Shown here: piece by piece, positions 40,919 to 49,680 of the stretch | Layout of the letters: each line of letters starts with the position of its first letter | Numbering within the stretch: position 1 is the stretch's first letter | DNA from: JAWVFM01 sp963841455 | GTDB taxonomy: Bacteria; Actinomycetota; Thermoleophilia; Solirubrobacterales; 70-9 | Assembly (NCBI GenBank): GCA_963841455.1 | Contig: CAWJCU010000007.1 | Coordinates: 124,001-188,000, forward strand | Direction: 5' to 3' | DNA length: 64,000 nucleotides | The notes under the pieces: model-generated | The model's input: only the letters and a program-made list of their open reading frames with translations | Told to the model about the DNA's origin: nothing | The model's database searches: none | Made by a program: the position numbers and the translations under genes

Positions 40919-42391
40919 ATGAGCGGCGACCTTCTCACCGAGTACGCAAGCGATGCCTCGCGCGAGGGCGACCCCGCCGAGGGCGCCTTCACGGGCAGCG
41001 CCGGCGGGGCGCCCTGTGGCGACCTAGTGCGCATCTCGCTCGCCGTCGATGACGGGCGTGTCCGAGATGTGACCTTCGGGGCGGAGGGCTGCGCGGCCGC
41101 CCGCGCCGCCGCGGCGGCGACCGCGGAGCTCGTCGAGGGAGCCGAGGTCCTGCGCGTGGCCGGGATCGGCTCGGCCGATATCGACGAGGCGATCGGCGGA
41201 CTCTCGCGGCTCGGCCGCCACGCGCCGGACCTCGCTGCCGACGCGCTCCATCGCGCGCTCGGCGCGGCGGCGTCGCGCGGCATGGTGCTCGCCCCGGCCC
41301 CTGCGAGCGGCGAGCGCGTGCTCGTCGCGCTGAGCGGAGGCGTCGACTCGGCCGTGGCGGCCCTGCTCGAGCGCGACCGCGGCGCCGAGGTGGCGACCGT
41401 GACGCTGAAGCTCTGGGCCGATCGCCACAACGACGGCGCGCGCAGCTGCTGCTCGCCGCAGGCGGTGCTCGGGGCCAGGGGGCTCGCGCATGCGATGGGC
41501 CTGCCGCATCTAACGCTGGACTTGACGGCGGCCTTCCGCGACGCGGTCGTCGACCCGTTCGTCGCCGGGTATGCGGCCGGCCGGACTCCGAATCCCTGCG
41601 TTGCATGTAACGGCGAGCTGCGGCTCGACGCGATGGCGGCGCTCGCGGGACGCCTCGGCGCGAGCGCGCTCGCCACCGGGCACTACGCCCGTCTCTTCGA
41701 CGATGGCGAGGGGCCGCTGTTGGCCGCGCCGGCCGATGCGGCGAAGGATCAGACCTACATGCTGTCGGGTGTCGCCCCCGCGACCCTCGGCCGCTTGCGG
41801 TTTCCGCTCGCGGGTCTCGAGAAGCCGCAGGTGCGCGAGCTCGCGGCAGCCGCAGGCCTCTCCGTCGCGACCAAGCGCGAGAGCCAGGACCTGTGCTTCC
41901 TCGCGGGCGAGGGAAAGCGCGCCTTCCTCGGCCGGCACGGTGGCCTCGCGGACCGCGCCGGCGACGTCGTCGACTCTCGCGGGCGCCAACTCGCCCGCCA
42001 TCGGGGCCACCATCAATTCACCATCGGGCAGCGCCGCGGTGTCGGGGTGGCCGCTGGGCGCCCGCTCTACGTCCTCGATACCGATGCCGCGTCGAACCGC
42101 GTCGTGGTCGGGCCGCGCGAGGAGCTGGCACGCACGACTGTGCGCCTCGCCGGGGTCACGCTGCACCGGCCCGGGGGGCGGGTTGACCGCGTGAAGCTCA
42201 GGTACCGCTCGCACCCGATCGCCTGCTCGCTCGCGCCCGTCCCCGCCGGGAGGCACCAGCGCCTCGACGTCGACCTCGAGGACGCTGCCTACGGCGTTGC
42301 TCCGGGACAGACCGCGTGCCTAATGGACGGCGACCTGGTGGTGGGGCGGGGCACGATCGAAGCGAGTCCTGGGCAAGAGGCCCACTCTTAG
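40919..42391 (+). CDS. mnmA: IscU-like domain fused to MnmA tRNA 2-thiouridylase
   Basis: A 490-residue fusion. Residues 1-125 resemble the IscU/NifU Fe-S scaffold: APCGD (C33) and FGAEGCAAA (C58) are kept, but the third ligand position reads RHAPDLAADAL (Ala102 instead of Cys). From about residue 130 it is MnmA, which makes 2-thiouridine at position 34 of Lys, Glu and Gln tRNAs: LSGGVDSAVAALL (PP-loop), SCCSPQAV, catalytic NPCVACN (C227) and DLCFLAGEGKRAFL (C326), and FTIGQRRG. Fusing a scaffold-like domain to a sulfur-transfer enzyme suggests sulfide or cluster delivery in cis. alaS starts ten bases downstream behind its own -10 box. Confidence 0.9.
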   Translation: MSGDLLTEYASDASREGDPAEGAFTGSAGGAPCGDLVRISLAVDDGRVRDVTFGAEGCAAARAAAAATAELVEGAEVLRVAGIGSADIDEAIGGLSRLGRHAPDLAADALHRALGAAASRGMVLAPAPASGERVLVALSGGVDSAVAALLERDRGAEVATVTLKLWADRHNDGARSCCSPQAVLGARGLAHAMGLPHLTLDLTAAFRDAVVDPFVAGYAAGRTPNPCVACNGELRLDAMAALAGRLGASALATGHYARLFDDGEGPLLAAPADAAKDQTYMLSGVAPATLGRLRFPLAGLEKPQVRELAAAAGLSVATKRESQDLCFLAGEGKRAFLGRHGGLADRAGDVVDSRGRQLARHRGHHQFTIGQRRGVGVAAGRPLYVLDTDAASNRVVVGPREELARTTVRLAGVTLHRPGGRVDRVKLRYRSHPIACSLAPVPAGRHQRLDVDLEDAAYGVAPGQTACLMDGDLVVGRGTIEASPGQEAHS

Positions 42392-42394
42392 ACT
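42389..42394 (+). promoter_or_regulatory. -10-like box TAGACT before alaS
   Basis: TAGACT overlaps the mnmA stop and ends seven bases before GTG 42402, so the alaS-to-pilC run may start here as a leaderless transcript. Confidence 0.45.
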
Positions 42395-42401
42395 GTCCGC
42401 C

Positions 42402-45029
42402 GTGAAGGCGGACGACATCCGCGAGACGTTCCTGCGCTTCTTCGAGGCGCGCGGCCACCTGCGCCGCCCGTCGGCGTCGCTCGTGCCCGCGCCCGATGAC
42501 ACATCGACGCTTCTCACGATCGCCGGCATGCAGCCTCTGAAGCCCTACTTCCAGGGCCGCGAGGAGCCGCCGGCTCAGCGCCTGACCACCGCCCAGCGCT
42601 GTTTCCGCACGCCCGACATCGAGGAGGTCGGGCGGACTCGCCGGCACCTCACGTTCTTCGAGATGCTCGGCAACTTCAGCATCGGCGACTACTTCAAGGA
42701 GGGCGCGATCGAGTTCGGCCTCGAGCTCTCCATCGAGGGTTTCGGATTCGACGAGGACAGGATTTGGGCCACGGTATTCGGTGGCGACGAGGAGCTTGGG
42801 GTTGGCCCCGACACGGAGGCAATCGAGATCTGGCTGGCGCACGGGATCCCCGAGGAGCGGATCGTCCAGCTCCCTCGATCGGAGAACTTCTGGCAGGCGG
42901 GCCCCACGGGACCCTGCGGGCCCTGCTCCGAGCTCTACCTGGACCGGGGACCGGAGTTCGGCGGCGACGAGCTGCGCCCGGGCGACGACACCGATCGCTA
43001 CCTCGAGTACTGGAACCTCGTCTTCATGCAGCTGAACCTCGCCGAGGACGGGTCGGTCACCGAGCTCCCGAGTCAGAACATCGACACCGGCCTCGGCCTC
43101 GAGCGGATGGCGGCGATCCTGCAGGGGGTCGACTCGGTGTTCGAGACGGACCTCTTCCGTCCCCTGGTCGAGCTCGCGGAGGAGCTCTCGGGACGCAGCT
43201 ACGACGATGGGCCGAAGGAGACCCGGGCGATGCGGATTATCGCCGACCACTCGCGCGGGATGGTCAACCTGCTGGCCGACGGTGTCGTGCCGTCCAACGA
43301 GGACCGCGGCTACGTGCTCCGCAGGATCATGCGACGCGCGATCCACCAGGGCCGCGTCCTCGGCCTCGAGGCACCGTACCTCGGGCGCTTCGCGGAGCGG
43401 GCGATCGATCTGCTCGCAGGGGCCTTCCCGCACCTCGATACTGAGCGCTCGACCGTGATGCGCTGGGTCGCGGACGAAGAGGAGAGCTTCGGGCGAACGC
43501 TCGATCGCGGCACGGAGCTGCTGGCGCGGCTCGTGGCCGAAGCGAAGGAGGTCGGGACCTCGTGGATCGACGCGGCAGACGCGTTCAAGCTGCACGACAC
43601 CTACGGGTTTCCGTACGACCTGACGAAGGAGCTACTCGCCGAGGAGGGGCTCTCCGTCGACGACCAGGGGTTCGAGGAGCTGATGGAGCGCCAGCGCGCC
43701 AAGGCGCGCGGCGCTGCGGCCGAGCCGACCGTGGCCGAGCGCCACGAGACGGTCATCGAGTTCGTGGCATCGGCTCCGCCGAGCGGCTTCGTCGGGTACG
43801 AGACGCTGCGCTCCGACACGGGCGTCCTCGCGGTCCAGGCGCTGAACGGCGAGGGCGAGCACCTACTCAAGCTCGAGGAGAGCCCGTTCTATCCGGAGGG
43901 CGGCGGCCAGGTCTCCGACGCCGGCGTGGTCCGCGCCGAGGGCCGCGAGCTGGAGGTGGTTGACGTGTATCGCGTCGGGGAGGACCAGGCGCTTCGCGCG
44001 CGCGGCAGCGGGCTCGAACCGGGGGCGGCCGTCCTGGCGGAGGTCGACCGGGCCGCCCGGCACGCGACGATGCGGAACCACACCGCCACCCACCTGCTTC
44101 ATGCCGCCCTCCGCGAGCGCCTCGGCACCCACGTGCGCCAGGCAGGCTCGGCCGTGCGGCCCGACAAGCTGCGCTTCGACTTCACGCATGGTGCCCCCCT
44201 CGCGCCGGAGGAGGTTCGCGCTGTCGAGGACCGCATCAACGAGTGGATCAAGGCGAGCCGGCGGGTGCGCGCGATGGAAATGGAGCGTGCGGAGGCCGAG
44301 GCGCTCGGGGCGATGGCGCTGTTCGGCGAGAAGTACGGCGACTGGGTGCGCGTGATCGAGGTCGAGGACGTCTCGAGGGAGCTGTGCGGTGGCACGCACG
44401 TTTCCTCGAGCGCGGAGGTCGGCATCTTCGCGATCGTCTCCGAGGGTTCGAGCGCGGCGAACGTACGGCGCGTGGAGGCGCTCACGGGTCCCGCGGCCAT
44501 CGACTGGTTCCGCGACCGAAGCCGTGCCCTCGACGAGGCTGCCGACGTTCTGGGCTCCAGCGACGTCGTCGCGGGGGCTCGGCGGGCGGCCGAGCGCCTC
44601 GCTGAGCTCGAGGGGCGACTCGCCGAGACGGCTGGCCGCGAGGCCGGCGAGGAGGCGGAGGCGCTGGTCGGCTCCGCCGACGACGTGGGTGAATTCAAGG
44701 TCGTGGCGGCCCGCAGCCAGCTCGCCGACAAGCAGGCCCTCATGAACCTCGCCGACCGGGTGCGCGGGAAGCTCGGCGAAGCGGCCGTCGTGATCGGAGG
44801 CGGGGAGGACGAGAAGGTGACGCTCGTCGCGATGCTCAGCGACGGAGCGGTCGCGCGCGGCCTCTCGGCGGCCGACGTCATGCGCGAGGCCGCCGCGGTC
44901 GTCGGCGGCGGCGGTGGCGGCAGGCCGAACGTGGCGCAGGCGGGCGGGCGCGACGTCAGCCGCCTGGATGAGGCGCTCGAGACCGCCAAGGCGGCGATCG
45001 AACGAGGCCTCGCAGCGGGGGAGGCGTGA
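42402..45029 (+). CDS. alaS: Alanyl-tRNA synthetase
   Basis: An 875-residue class II synthetase with all domains: catalytic core (FLRFFEARGHLRRPSASLVP at the start, TTAQRCFRTPDIEEVGRTRR, FFEMLGNFSIGDYF), tRNA-recognition region, editing domain with the zinc site NHTATHLLH near residue 566 and CGGTHV near 664, and the C-terminal DHHA1 domain ending in the Gly-rich GGGGGGRPNVAQAGG. GTG start. First gene of a tightly packed run alaS-ruvX-mltG-aroE-pilB-pilT-pilC; GTGA overlap with ruvX. Confidence 0.97.
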   Translation: MKADDIRETFLRFFEARGHLRRPSASLVPAPDDTSTLLTIAGMQPLKPYFQGREEPPAQRLTTAQRCFRTPDIEEVGRTRRHLTFFEMLGNFSIGDYFKEGAIEFGLELSIEGFGFDEDRIWATVFGGDEELGVGPDTEAIEIWLAHGIPEERIVQLPRSENFWQAGPTGPCGPCSELYLDRGPEFGGDELRPGDDTDRYLEYWNLVFMQLNLAEDGSVTELPSQNIDTGLGLERMAAILQGVDSVFETDLFRPLVELAEELSGRSYDDGPKETRAMRIIADHSRGMVNLLADGVVPSNEDRGYVLRRIMRRAIHQGRVLGLEAPYLGRFAERAIDLLAGAFPHLDTERSTVMRWVADEEESFGRTLDRGTELLARLVAEAKEVGTSWIDAADAFKLHDTYGFPYDLTKELLAEEGLSVDDQGFEELMERQRAKARGAAAEPTVAERHETVIEFVASAPPSGFVGYETLRSDTGVLAVQALNGEGEHLLKLEESPFYPEGGGQVSDAGVVRAEGRELEVVDVYRVGEDQALRARGSGLEPGAAVLAEVDRAARHATMRNHTATHLLHAALRERLGTHVRQAGSAVRPDKLRFDFTHGAPLAPEEVRAVEDRINEWIKASRRVRAMEMERAEAEALGAMALFGEKYGDWVRVIEVEDVSRELCGGTHVSSSAEVGIFAIVSEGSSAANVRRVEALTGPAAIDWFRDRSRALDEAADVLGSSDVVAGARRAAERLAELEGRLAETAGREAGEEAEALVGSADDVGEFKVVAARSQLADKQALMNLADRVRGKLGEAAVVIGGGEDEKVTLVAMLSDGAVARGLSAADVMREAAAVVGGGGGGRPNVAQAGGRDVSRLDEALETAKAAIERGLAAGEA

Positions 45030-45412
45030 TCGTGCTAGCGGTCGACCATGGGGAGGCGCGCGCGGGCGTGGCCGTCTCTGACCCGAGCGGCACCATCGCC
45101 ACGCCGCTCGGCGTCGTGGAGCCTCCCGACCCGAGCGAGGTCGCGCGGATCGCGGCCGAGCGCGGGGCCGAGCTCGTGATCGTGGGCCTGCCCGTCTCGC
45201 TAGACGGCGGCGAAGGAACGCAGGCGGCGGCTGCGCGGGGCTTCCGCGACGACCTGGCCGAGGCTTCGGAGGTTCCCGTGGAGACCTACGACGAGCGGCT
45301 GACGACGCGACTGGCCGAGGCGTCCGCGAGGTCGGGCGCACGCGCGCCTGCAGATGCGCTCGCCGCCGCGCACCTGCTCGAGTCCTACCTGGCATCGCGA
45401 GGCGGCTCATGA
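45026..45412 (+). CDS. ruvX: RuvX/YqgF Holliday-junction resolvase-like RNase H-fold protein
   Basis: A 128-residue RNase-H-fold protein acting in rRNA maturation and/or recombination. Motifs: VLAVDHGEARAGVAVSDP (first catalytic Asp), LVIVGLPVSLDGGEGTQA, VETYDERLTTRLAEA (catalytic Glu) and DALAAAHLLESYL (final Asp). The GTG overlaps the alaS stop and the TGA overlaps the mltG ATG. Confidence 0.93.
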   Translation: MIVLAVDHGEARAGVAVSDPSGTIATPLGVVEPPDPSEVARIAAERGAELVIVGLPVSLDGGEGTQAAAARGFRDDLAEASEVPVETYDERLTTRLAEASARSGARAPADALAAAHLLESYLASRGGS

Positions 45413-46947
45413 CGGAGGACTGGATGGATCCCTTCAGCACCGATGATCCAGCCGCCCAGGAGCGCGAGCAGCGCCGCCGCGAGCGCGAGGCGCGCCGGCG
45501 AGCCCAGCTTGCCCAGCGGGCGCAAGAGGCGGTGGCCGCGAGCGAGGCCGCGGCGCCCCCGAGCGAACCGGTCGCGCCAAAGGGCGAGCCGGCGCCCTCG
45601 AGAGACCAGCCGGAACCCCCGAAGGCCGAGCCCCAGGCACCGGCGCCGAACCAACCCCGGGAACCGACGCCGCCGCCGGCTCCGCCGCCCCTGCAACCGC
45701 CCGAGGCCGAGCCGACCCGGGAGCATGCGTTCGGCGCCGAAGAGCCGTCGTTCATCGACGAGCCCCTGTCCGACGACCCCATCACCGGCGACTGGGCCGC
45801 AGCCGGCTCGGGCGGCGACTGGGCGGGCGCGGGCGAGCCGCGCCTGCCACCGGTCCCGGCAGGTGACAAGCCGCTGCCACGGTCGCCGAGCGCGCGACGC
45901 GTCCGCCGGCGCCGAATCCTCGCGGCGGTCGTGGTCTTCCTCGCTGCCCTGCTCGTCGCCTTCGCGGTGCTGCTCTTCCAGCCGTTCCACGGTGCCGGGC
46001 ACGGCCAGGTCAGGGTCACGATCCCGAAGGGGTCCTCGGCGAGCACGATCGCGGACCTGCTCGACACGAAGGGCGTCGTGTCGAACTCCACGCTGTTCCG
46101 CATTCGCCTCGACCTCTCCGGCAAGTCCGGCGAGATCCAGGCGGGTAAGTACAGGCTCGCCCACGACATGAGCTACGGCGACGCGATCGACGCGCTGACC
46201 AGGAAGCCGACTCCGATCAAGCCCAAGACGCTGACGGTGACGATTCCCGAGGGGTACGATCGCCAACAGATCTCCGCGCTCTTGCGACGGGACGGCGTGA
46301 AGGGCAACTACCTGGACGAGAGCAAGAGCTACAAGGGCTTCGACCCCGGCAGGTACGGGGCTAAGAACCCGGCGAACCTGGAGGGCTTCCTGTTCCCCGC
46401 GACCTACAAGCTGAAGCCCAAGCAGGACGCGAAGGATCTTGTGGGACAGCAGCTCGCCGCCTTCACCCAGAACATCAAGCAGGTGAAGATGGGCTACGCG
46501 CGCTCGAAGAACCTCACGACATACGACGTGGTGACCATCGCGTCGATCGTCCAGCGGGAGGCCGGCAGCCTCAAGGACTTCCCGAAGGTCGCGGCGGTCG
46601 TCTACAACCGGCTCCACGACGGGATGCCGCTGCAGGTGGACGCGACGATCCGCTTCGCCGAGCACAACTACACGAAGCCGCTCACCTACTCGGACCTCCA
46701 CCTCGACTCGCCGTACAACAGCTACACGAACACCGGCCTGCCGCCGGGCCCGATCTCGAACCCCGGTCTCGCGGCGCTCCGAGCTGCGGCCCGGCCGGCG
46801 AGCGTCCCCTACCTCTACTACGTGACGAAGCCGGGTGCATGTGGGCGGCTGCTGTTCGCGACCACGTATGCAAAGGCGCAGCGCCAGCAGGCCCGATACC
46901 ACAACGCCCGTGCCGCGTCAGGCGGCAAGTCGCCGACGAGCTGTTAG
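45409..46947 (+). CDS. mltG: Endolytic transglycosylase MltG (YceG-like)
   Basis: Cuts nascent peptidoglycan glycan strands at the membrane. The 512-residue protein has a long cytosolic N-terminus (about 1-165) rich in Pro, Glu, Ala and Arg, one membrane helix (RILAAVVVFLAALLVAFAVL, about 168-187), a LysM-like region (VTIPKGSSASTIADLLDTKG) and the catalytic domain with ASIVQREAG (catalytic Glu), YNRLHDGMPLQVDATIRFA and NTGLPPGPISNPG. The disordered N-terminus is longer than in E. coli and might bind a partner. Confidence 0.93.
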   Translation: MTEDWMDPFSTDDPAAQEREQRRREREARRRAQLAQRAQEAVAASEAAAPPSEPVAPKGEPAPSRDQPEPPKAEPQAPAPNQPREPTPPPAPPPLQPPEAEPTREHAFGAEEPSFIDEPLSDDPITGDWAAAGSGGDWAGAGEPRLPPVPAGDKPLPRSPSARRVRRRRILAAVVVFLAALLVAFAVLLFQPFHGAGHGQVRVTIPKGSSASTIADLLDTKGVVSNSTLFRIRLDLSGKSGEIQAGKYRLAHDMSYGDAIDALTRKPTPIKPKTLTVTIPEGYDRQQISALLRRDGVKGNYLDESKSYKGFDPGRYGAKNPANLEGFLFPATYKLKPKQDAKDLVGQQLAAFTQNIKQVKMGYARSKNLTTYDVVTIASIVQREAGSLKDFPKVAAVVYNRLHDGMPLQVDATIRFAEHNYTKPLTYSDLHLDSPYNSYTNTGLPPGPISNPGLAALRAAARPASVPYLYYVTKPGACGRLLFATTYAKAQRQQARYHNARAASGGKSPTSC

Positions 46948-46962
46948 AGAGCGACTTCCACG

Positions 46963-47793
46963 ATGAAGCGGCTTGCCGTCCTCGGGCACCCCGTTGCCCA
47001 CTCGCGCTCGCCGGCGATGCAGAACGCGGCCCTGGCCGAGATGGGGCTGGCCGGGGAGTGGAGCTACGAGGCGATCGACATCGAGCCGGAGCGGTTCGCG
47101 GAGCGGGTCGCGGCGATGCCGGGGGAGGGCTTCGCGGGCGCGAACGTGACGGTTCCGCACAAGCTCGCGGCGCTCGCGGTCGCCGGCCAGGAATCGCGGG
47201 CGGCGAGAGAGATCGGGGCGGCCAACACGCTCACGTTTCGTGGCAGCACCGTGAGCGCGGAGAACACCGACGCGCCGGGCCTCATCGCCGCTATCGGTGC
47301 GGTGGAGCGCGGGGCGACGGCCGTGGTGCTCGGCGCCGGCGGGTCCGCGCGGGCCTGCATCTGGGCCCTGGTCAGCGAGGGAGCCGAGGTTGGGATCTGG
47401 AATCGGACACCGGAGCGCGCGGAGCGCGTCGCCGGAGAGCTCGGCGCGAGGGCGCTGCGGACGCCTGAGCTGCAGGTTTCCGGCTTTCAGTTGATCGTCA
47501 ACGCGACGACCGTGGGTATGGCCGAAGCGTCCGGTCGCGGCGGTCCCGGGCTCAAGGCGCTGCCTCTGGATGCCGATGCGCTGTCCGAACAAAACGTCGT
47601 GGTGGACCTCGCCTACGGGTCGGCCGAGACGGAGCTGGCGCGCCTCGCACGCGAGTGCGGCGCTCGGGTCGTCGACGGGCTCGAGGTCCTGGTTCACCAG
47701 GGAGCCGCCTCGCTTCGGCTCTGGACCGGAATGGACCCCCCGGTCGAGACGATGAGACGGGCAGCCCACAAGCCCCCAGATGCCTCCAGTTGA
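46963..47793 (+). CDS. aroE: Shikimate dehydrogenase
   Basis: Reduces 3-dehydroshikimate with NADPH in aromatic amino-acid synthesis. 276 residues: VLGHPVAHSRSPAMQNAAL (substrate site), GANVTVPHKLAAL with catalytic Lys near residue 67, NTDAPG near 106, VVLGAGGSARACIWAL near 124 (NADPH loop), IWNRTPERA near 145 and a C-terminal GLEVLVHQGAASLRLWTG. Its 3' end overlaps the start of the pilus ATPase gene. Confidence 0.95.
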   Translation: MKRLAVLGHPVAHSRSPAMQNAALAEMGLAGEWSYEAIDIEPERFAERVAAMPGEGFAGANVTVPHKLAALAVAGQESRAAREIGAANTLTFRGSTVSAENTDAPGLIAAIGAVERGATAVVLGAGGSARACIWALVSEGAEVGIWNRTPERAERVAGELGARALRTPELQVSGFQLIVNATTVGMAEASGRGGPGLKALPLDADALSEQNVVVDLAYGSAETELARLARECGARVVDGLEVLVHQGAASLRLWTGMDPPVETMRRAAHKPPDASS

Positions 47794-49576
47794 AAGACGC
47801 CCCGAGTACCTGAAGCCCGTGCCGGCCCCGGGAAGCGCCGCGGCGGCGGCCGCCGCCGCCGAAGGGGCTCCCCTCGGCACCCCCGGGCTCACGCCCCCCT
47901 CGCGCGAGGGTCACTCGGGGATGTTCATCACGGACGTCATCGTCGCGCTCGGCTACGCGAGCAAGGAGCGGGTTGCGCAGGCGATCGACGAGGCGCGGGT
48001 GGCGGGGCAGTCTCCCGAGACCGTGCTGCTCGAGTCGAACATCGTCGACGGCGACCAGCTCTCCCGGGCGGTGGCTGACCGCTACGGCCTCGATCACGTC
48101 GATCTCACCAGCTACAAGGTCGACATGGGCGCTGCGAACCTGCTGACCGCGGGCGCCGCGCGCCGCTGTCAGGCAGTGCCGGTCGGTTACGTCGACGAGG
48201 AGACCGTGTTGGTCGCCATCGCCGATCCGGCGAACGTCATCGCGATCGACGACATCCAGATGATCACGGGCCTCAACTGCCGTGTGGCCGTCGCGGCGCG
48301 GGACGACATCGAGGCGCTCATCCGCCAGCTCTCGAGCCTCGAGCGCGCGGTGAGCGAGGCAATCGTCGAGGAGGAGGACCAGGAGGGGGAGGCGGAGATC
48401 ACCGAGCTTCGCGAGTCGGCGGAGGACGCGCCCGTGATCAAGCTCGTTCACTCGATCCTCGCGCAGGCGGTGACAGACGGCGCCTCCGACATCCACTTCG
48501 AGGGCGACGAGGCCGAGATGCGGGTGCGGTTCCGCATCGATGGAGTGCTCCACGAGGCCGCGCGGGTGCCGCGGCGGATGATCGCGGGCGTTATCTCGCG
48601 CGTGAAGATCATGAGCGACCTGGACATCGCCGAGAAGCGCGTGCCGCAGGACGGCCGCGTATCGGTGACAGTCGACGACCACGCCGTCGACCTGCGCGTC
48701 ACGACCCTGCCGACCCAGCGGGGAGAGGGGGCGACGGTCCGCATCCTCGACAAGTCGCAGGCGCTTCGAAGCCTCGACGAGCTCGGCATGGACGGAACAG
48801 GCCGCGAGCGCTTCGAGGGGTCGGTTCGAATGCCGTACGGCGCCGTCATCGTCACCGGCCCGACCGGCTCCGGCAAATCGACAACGCTCTACGCCGCGCT
48901 CCAGGAGGTCAACTCGGTCGAGAAGAACATCATCACGATCGAGGACCCGGTTGAGTACCGAATCGACGGCATCAACCAGATGGGCGTCAACCGCAGGGCC
49001 GGGCTGACGTTCGCGGCGGGCCTGCGCTCGATCCTTCGGGCCGACCCGGACGTGATCATGGTTGGCGAGATCCGCGATGCCGAGACCGCGCGGATCGCGA
49101 TCGAGGCGGCGCTCACCGGTCACATGGTCCTGAGCACGCTCCACACGAATGACGCGCCGGGCGCGATCATCCGCCTGGCAAAGATGGGGATCGAGTCGTT
49201 CCTCACCGCCTCCGCTGTCGACTGCGTGGTCGCCCAGCGCCTGGCCCGCAAGCTCTGCCCGTACTGCAAGCGGCGCACCGTCGCGCCGCAGAAGGCGATG
49301 AACGAAGCGGGCTTCCGCGTGGGCGCGGACCTCGAGGCGTACGAGCCGGTCGGCTGTGCCCGTTGCAACCGCTCGGGCTACCGCGGCCGGATCGGCCTGT
49401 TCTCGGTGATGTCGATGAGCGAGCGGATCAAGGACCTCGCCGTCAACGGGGCCGCCGAGGCCGAGATCGCATCGGTCGCTTGCGAGGAGGGCATGCTCAC
49501 CCTCCGAGAGGACGGCCTGCTGAAGATCCGCGCGGGGATCACGAGCGTGGCCGAAGTCGCCCGCGTCTCGACGTAA
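47780..49576 (+). CDS. pilB: Type IV pilus assembly ATPase PilB
   Basis: A 598-residue secretion ATPase that powers pilin polymerisation. An Ala/Pro-rich leader (1-45) is followed by an MshEN-type N-domain (TDVIVALGYASKERVAQAID, about 50-190, of the kind that binds cyclic di-GMP in some relatives), then the motor: GASDIHFEGDE, Walker A TGPTGSGKSTTLYAAL near 354, Walker B DPDVIMVGEIRDAETA and the zinc CPYC/CARC pairs near 494-535. ATG 47780 lies inside the end of aroE. An early-acting partner of the PilT and PilC proteins that follow. Confidence 0.94.
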   Translation: MPPVERRPEYLKPVPAPGSAAAAAAAAEGAPLGTPGLTPPSREGHSGMFITDVIVALGYASKERVAQAIDEARVAGQSPETVLLESNIVDGDQLSRAVADRYGLDHVDLTSYKVDMGAANLLTAGAARRCQAVPVGYVDEETVLVAIADPANVIAIDDIQMITGLNCRVAVAARDDIEALIRQLSSLERAVSEAIVEEEDQEGEAEITELRESAEDAPVIKLVHSILAQAVTDGASDIHFEGDEAEMRVRFRIDGVLHEAARVPRRMIAGVISRVKIMSDLDIAEKRVPQDGRVSVTVDDHAVDLRVTTLPTQRGEGATVRILDKSQALRSLDELGMDGTGRERFEGSVRMPYGAVIVTGPTGSGKSTTLYAALQEVNSVEKNIITIEDPVEYRIDGINQMGVNRRAGLTFAAGLRSILRADPDVIMVGEIRDAETARIAIEAALTGHMVLSTLHTNDAPGAIIRLAKMGIESFLTASAVDCVVAQRLARKLCPYCKRRTVAPQKAMNEAGFRVGADLEAYEPVGCARCNRSGYRGRIGLFSVMSMSERIKDLAVNGAAEAEIASVACEEGMLTLREDGLLKIRAGITSVAEVARVST

Positions 49577-49680
49577 GCCGGGGCGGCGGCGACGCCAGCG
49601 TCCTCCTTGGCCAGCTGAACGACCTGTCCGTGCGTCCGCACGGCTAAAGCCAGGCCCTGAAAAGGCCGATTTGTTCCCTG

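Noticed and set aside
43863..46169. A long leftward open frame antisense to alaS, ruvX and mltG
   Set aside because: Low-complexity Arg/Ser/Ala composition with no recognisable family; the rightward genes are certain.
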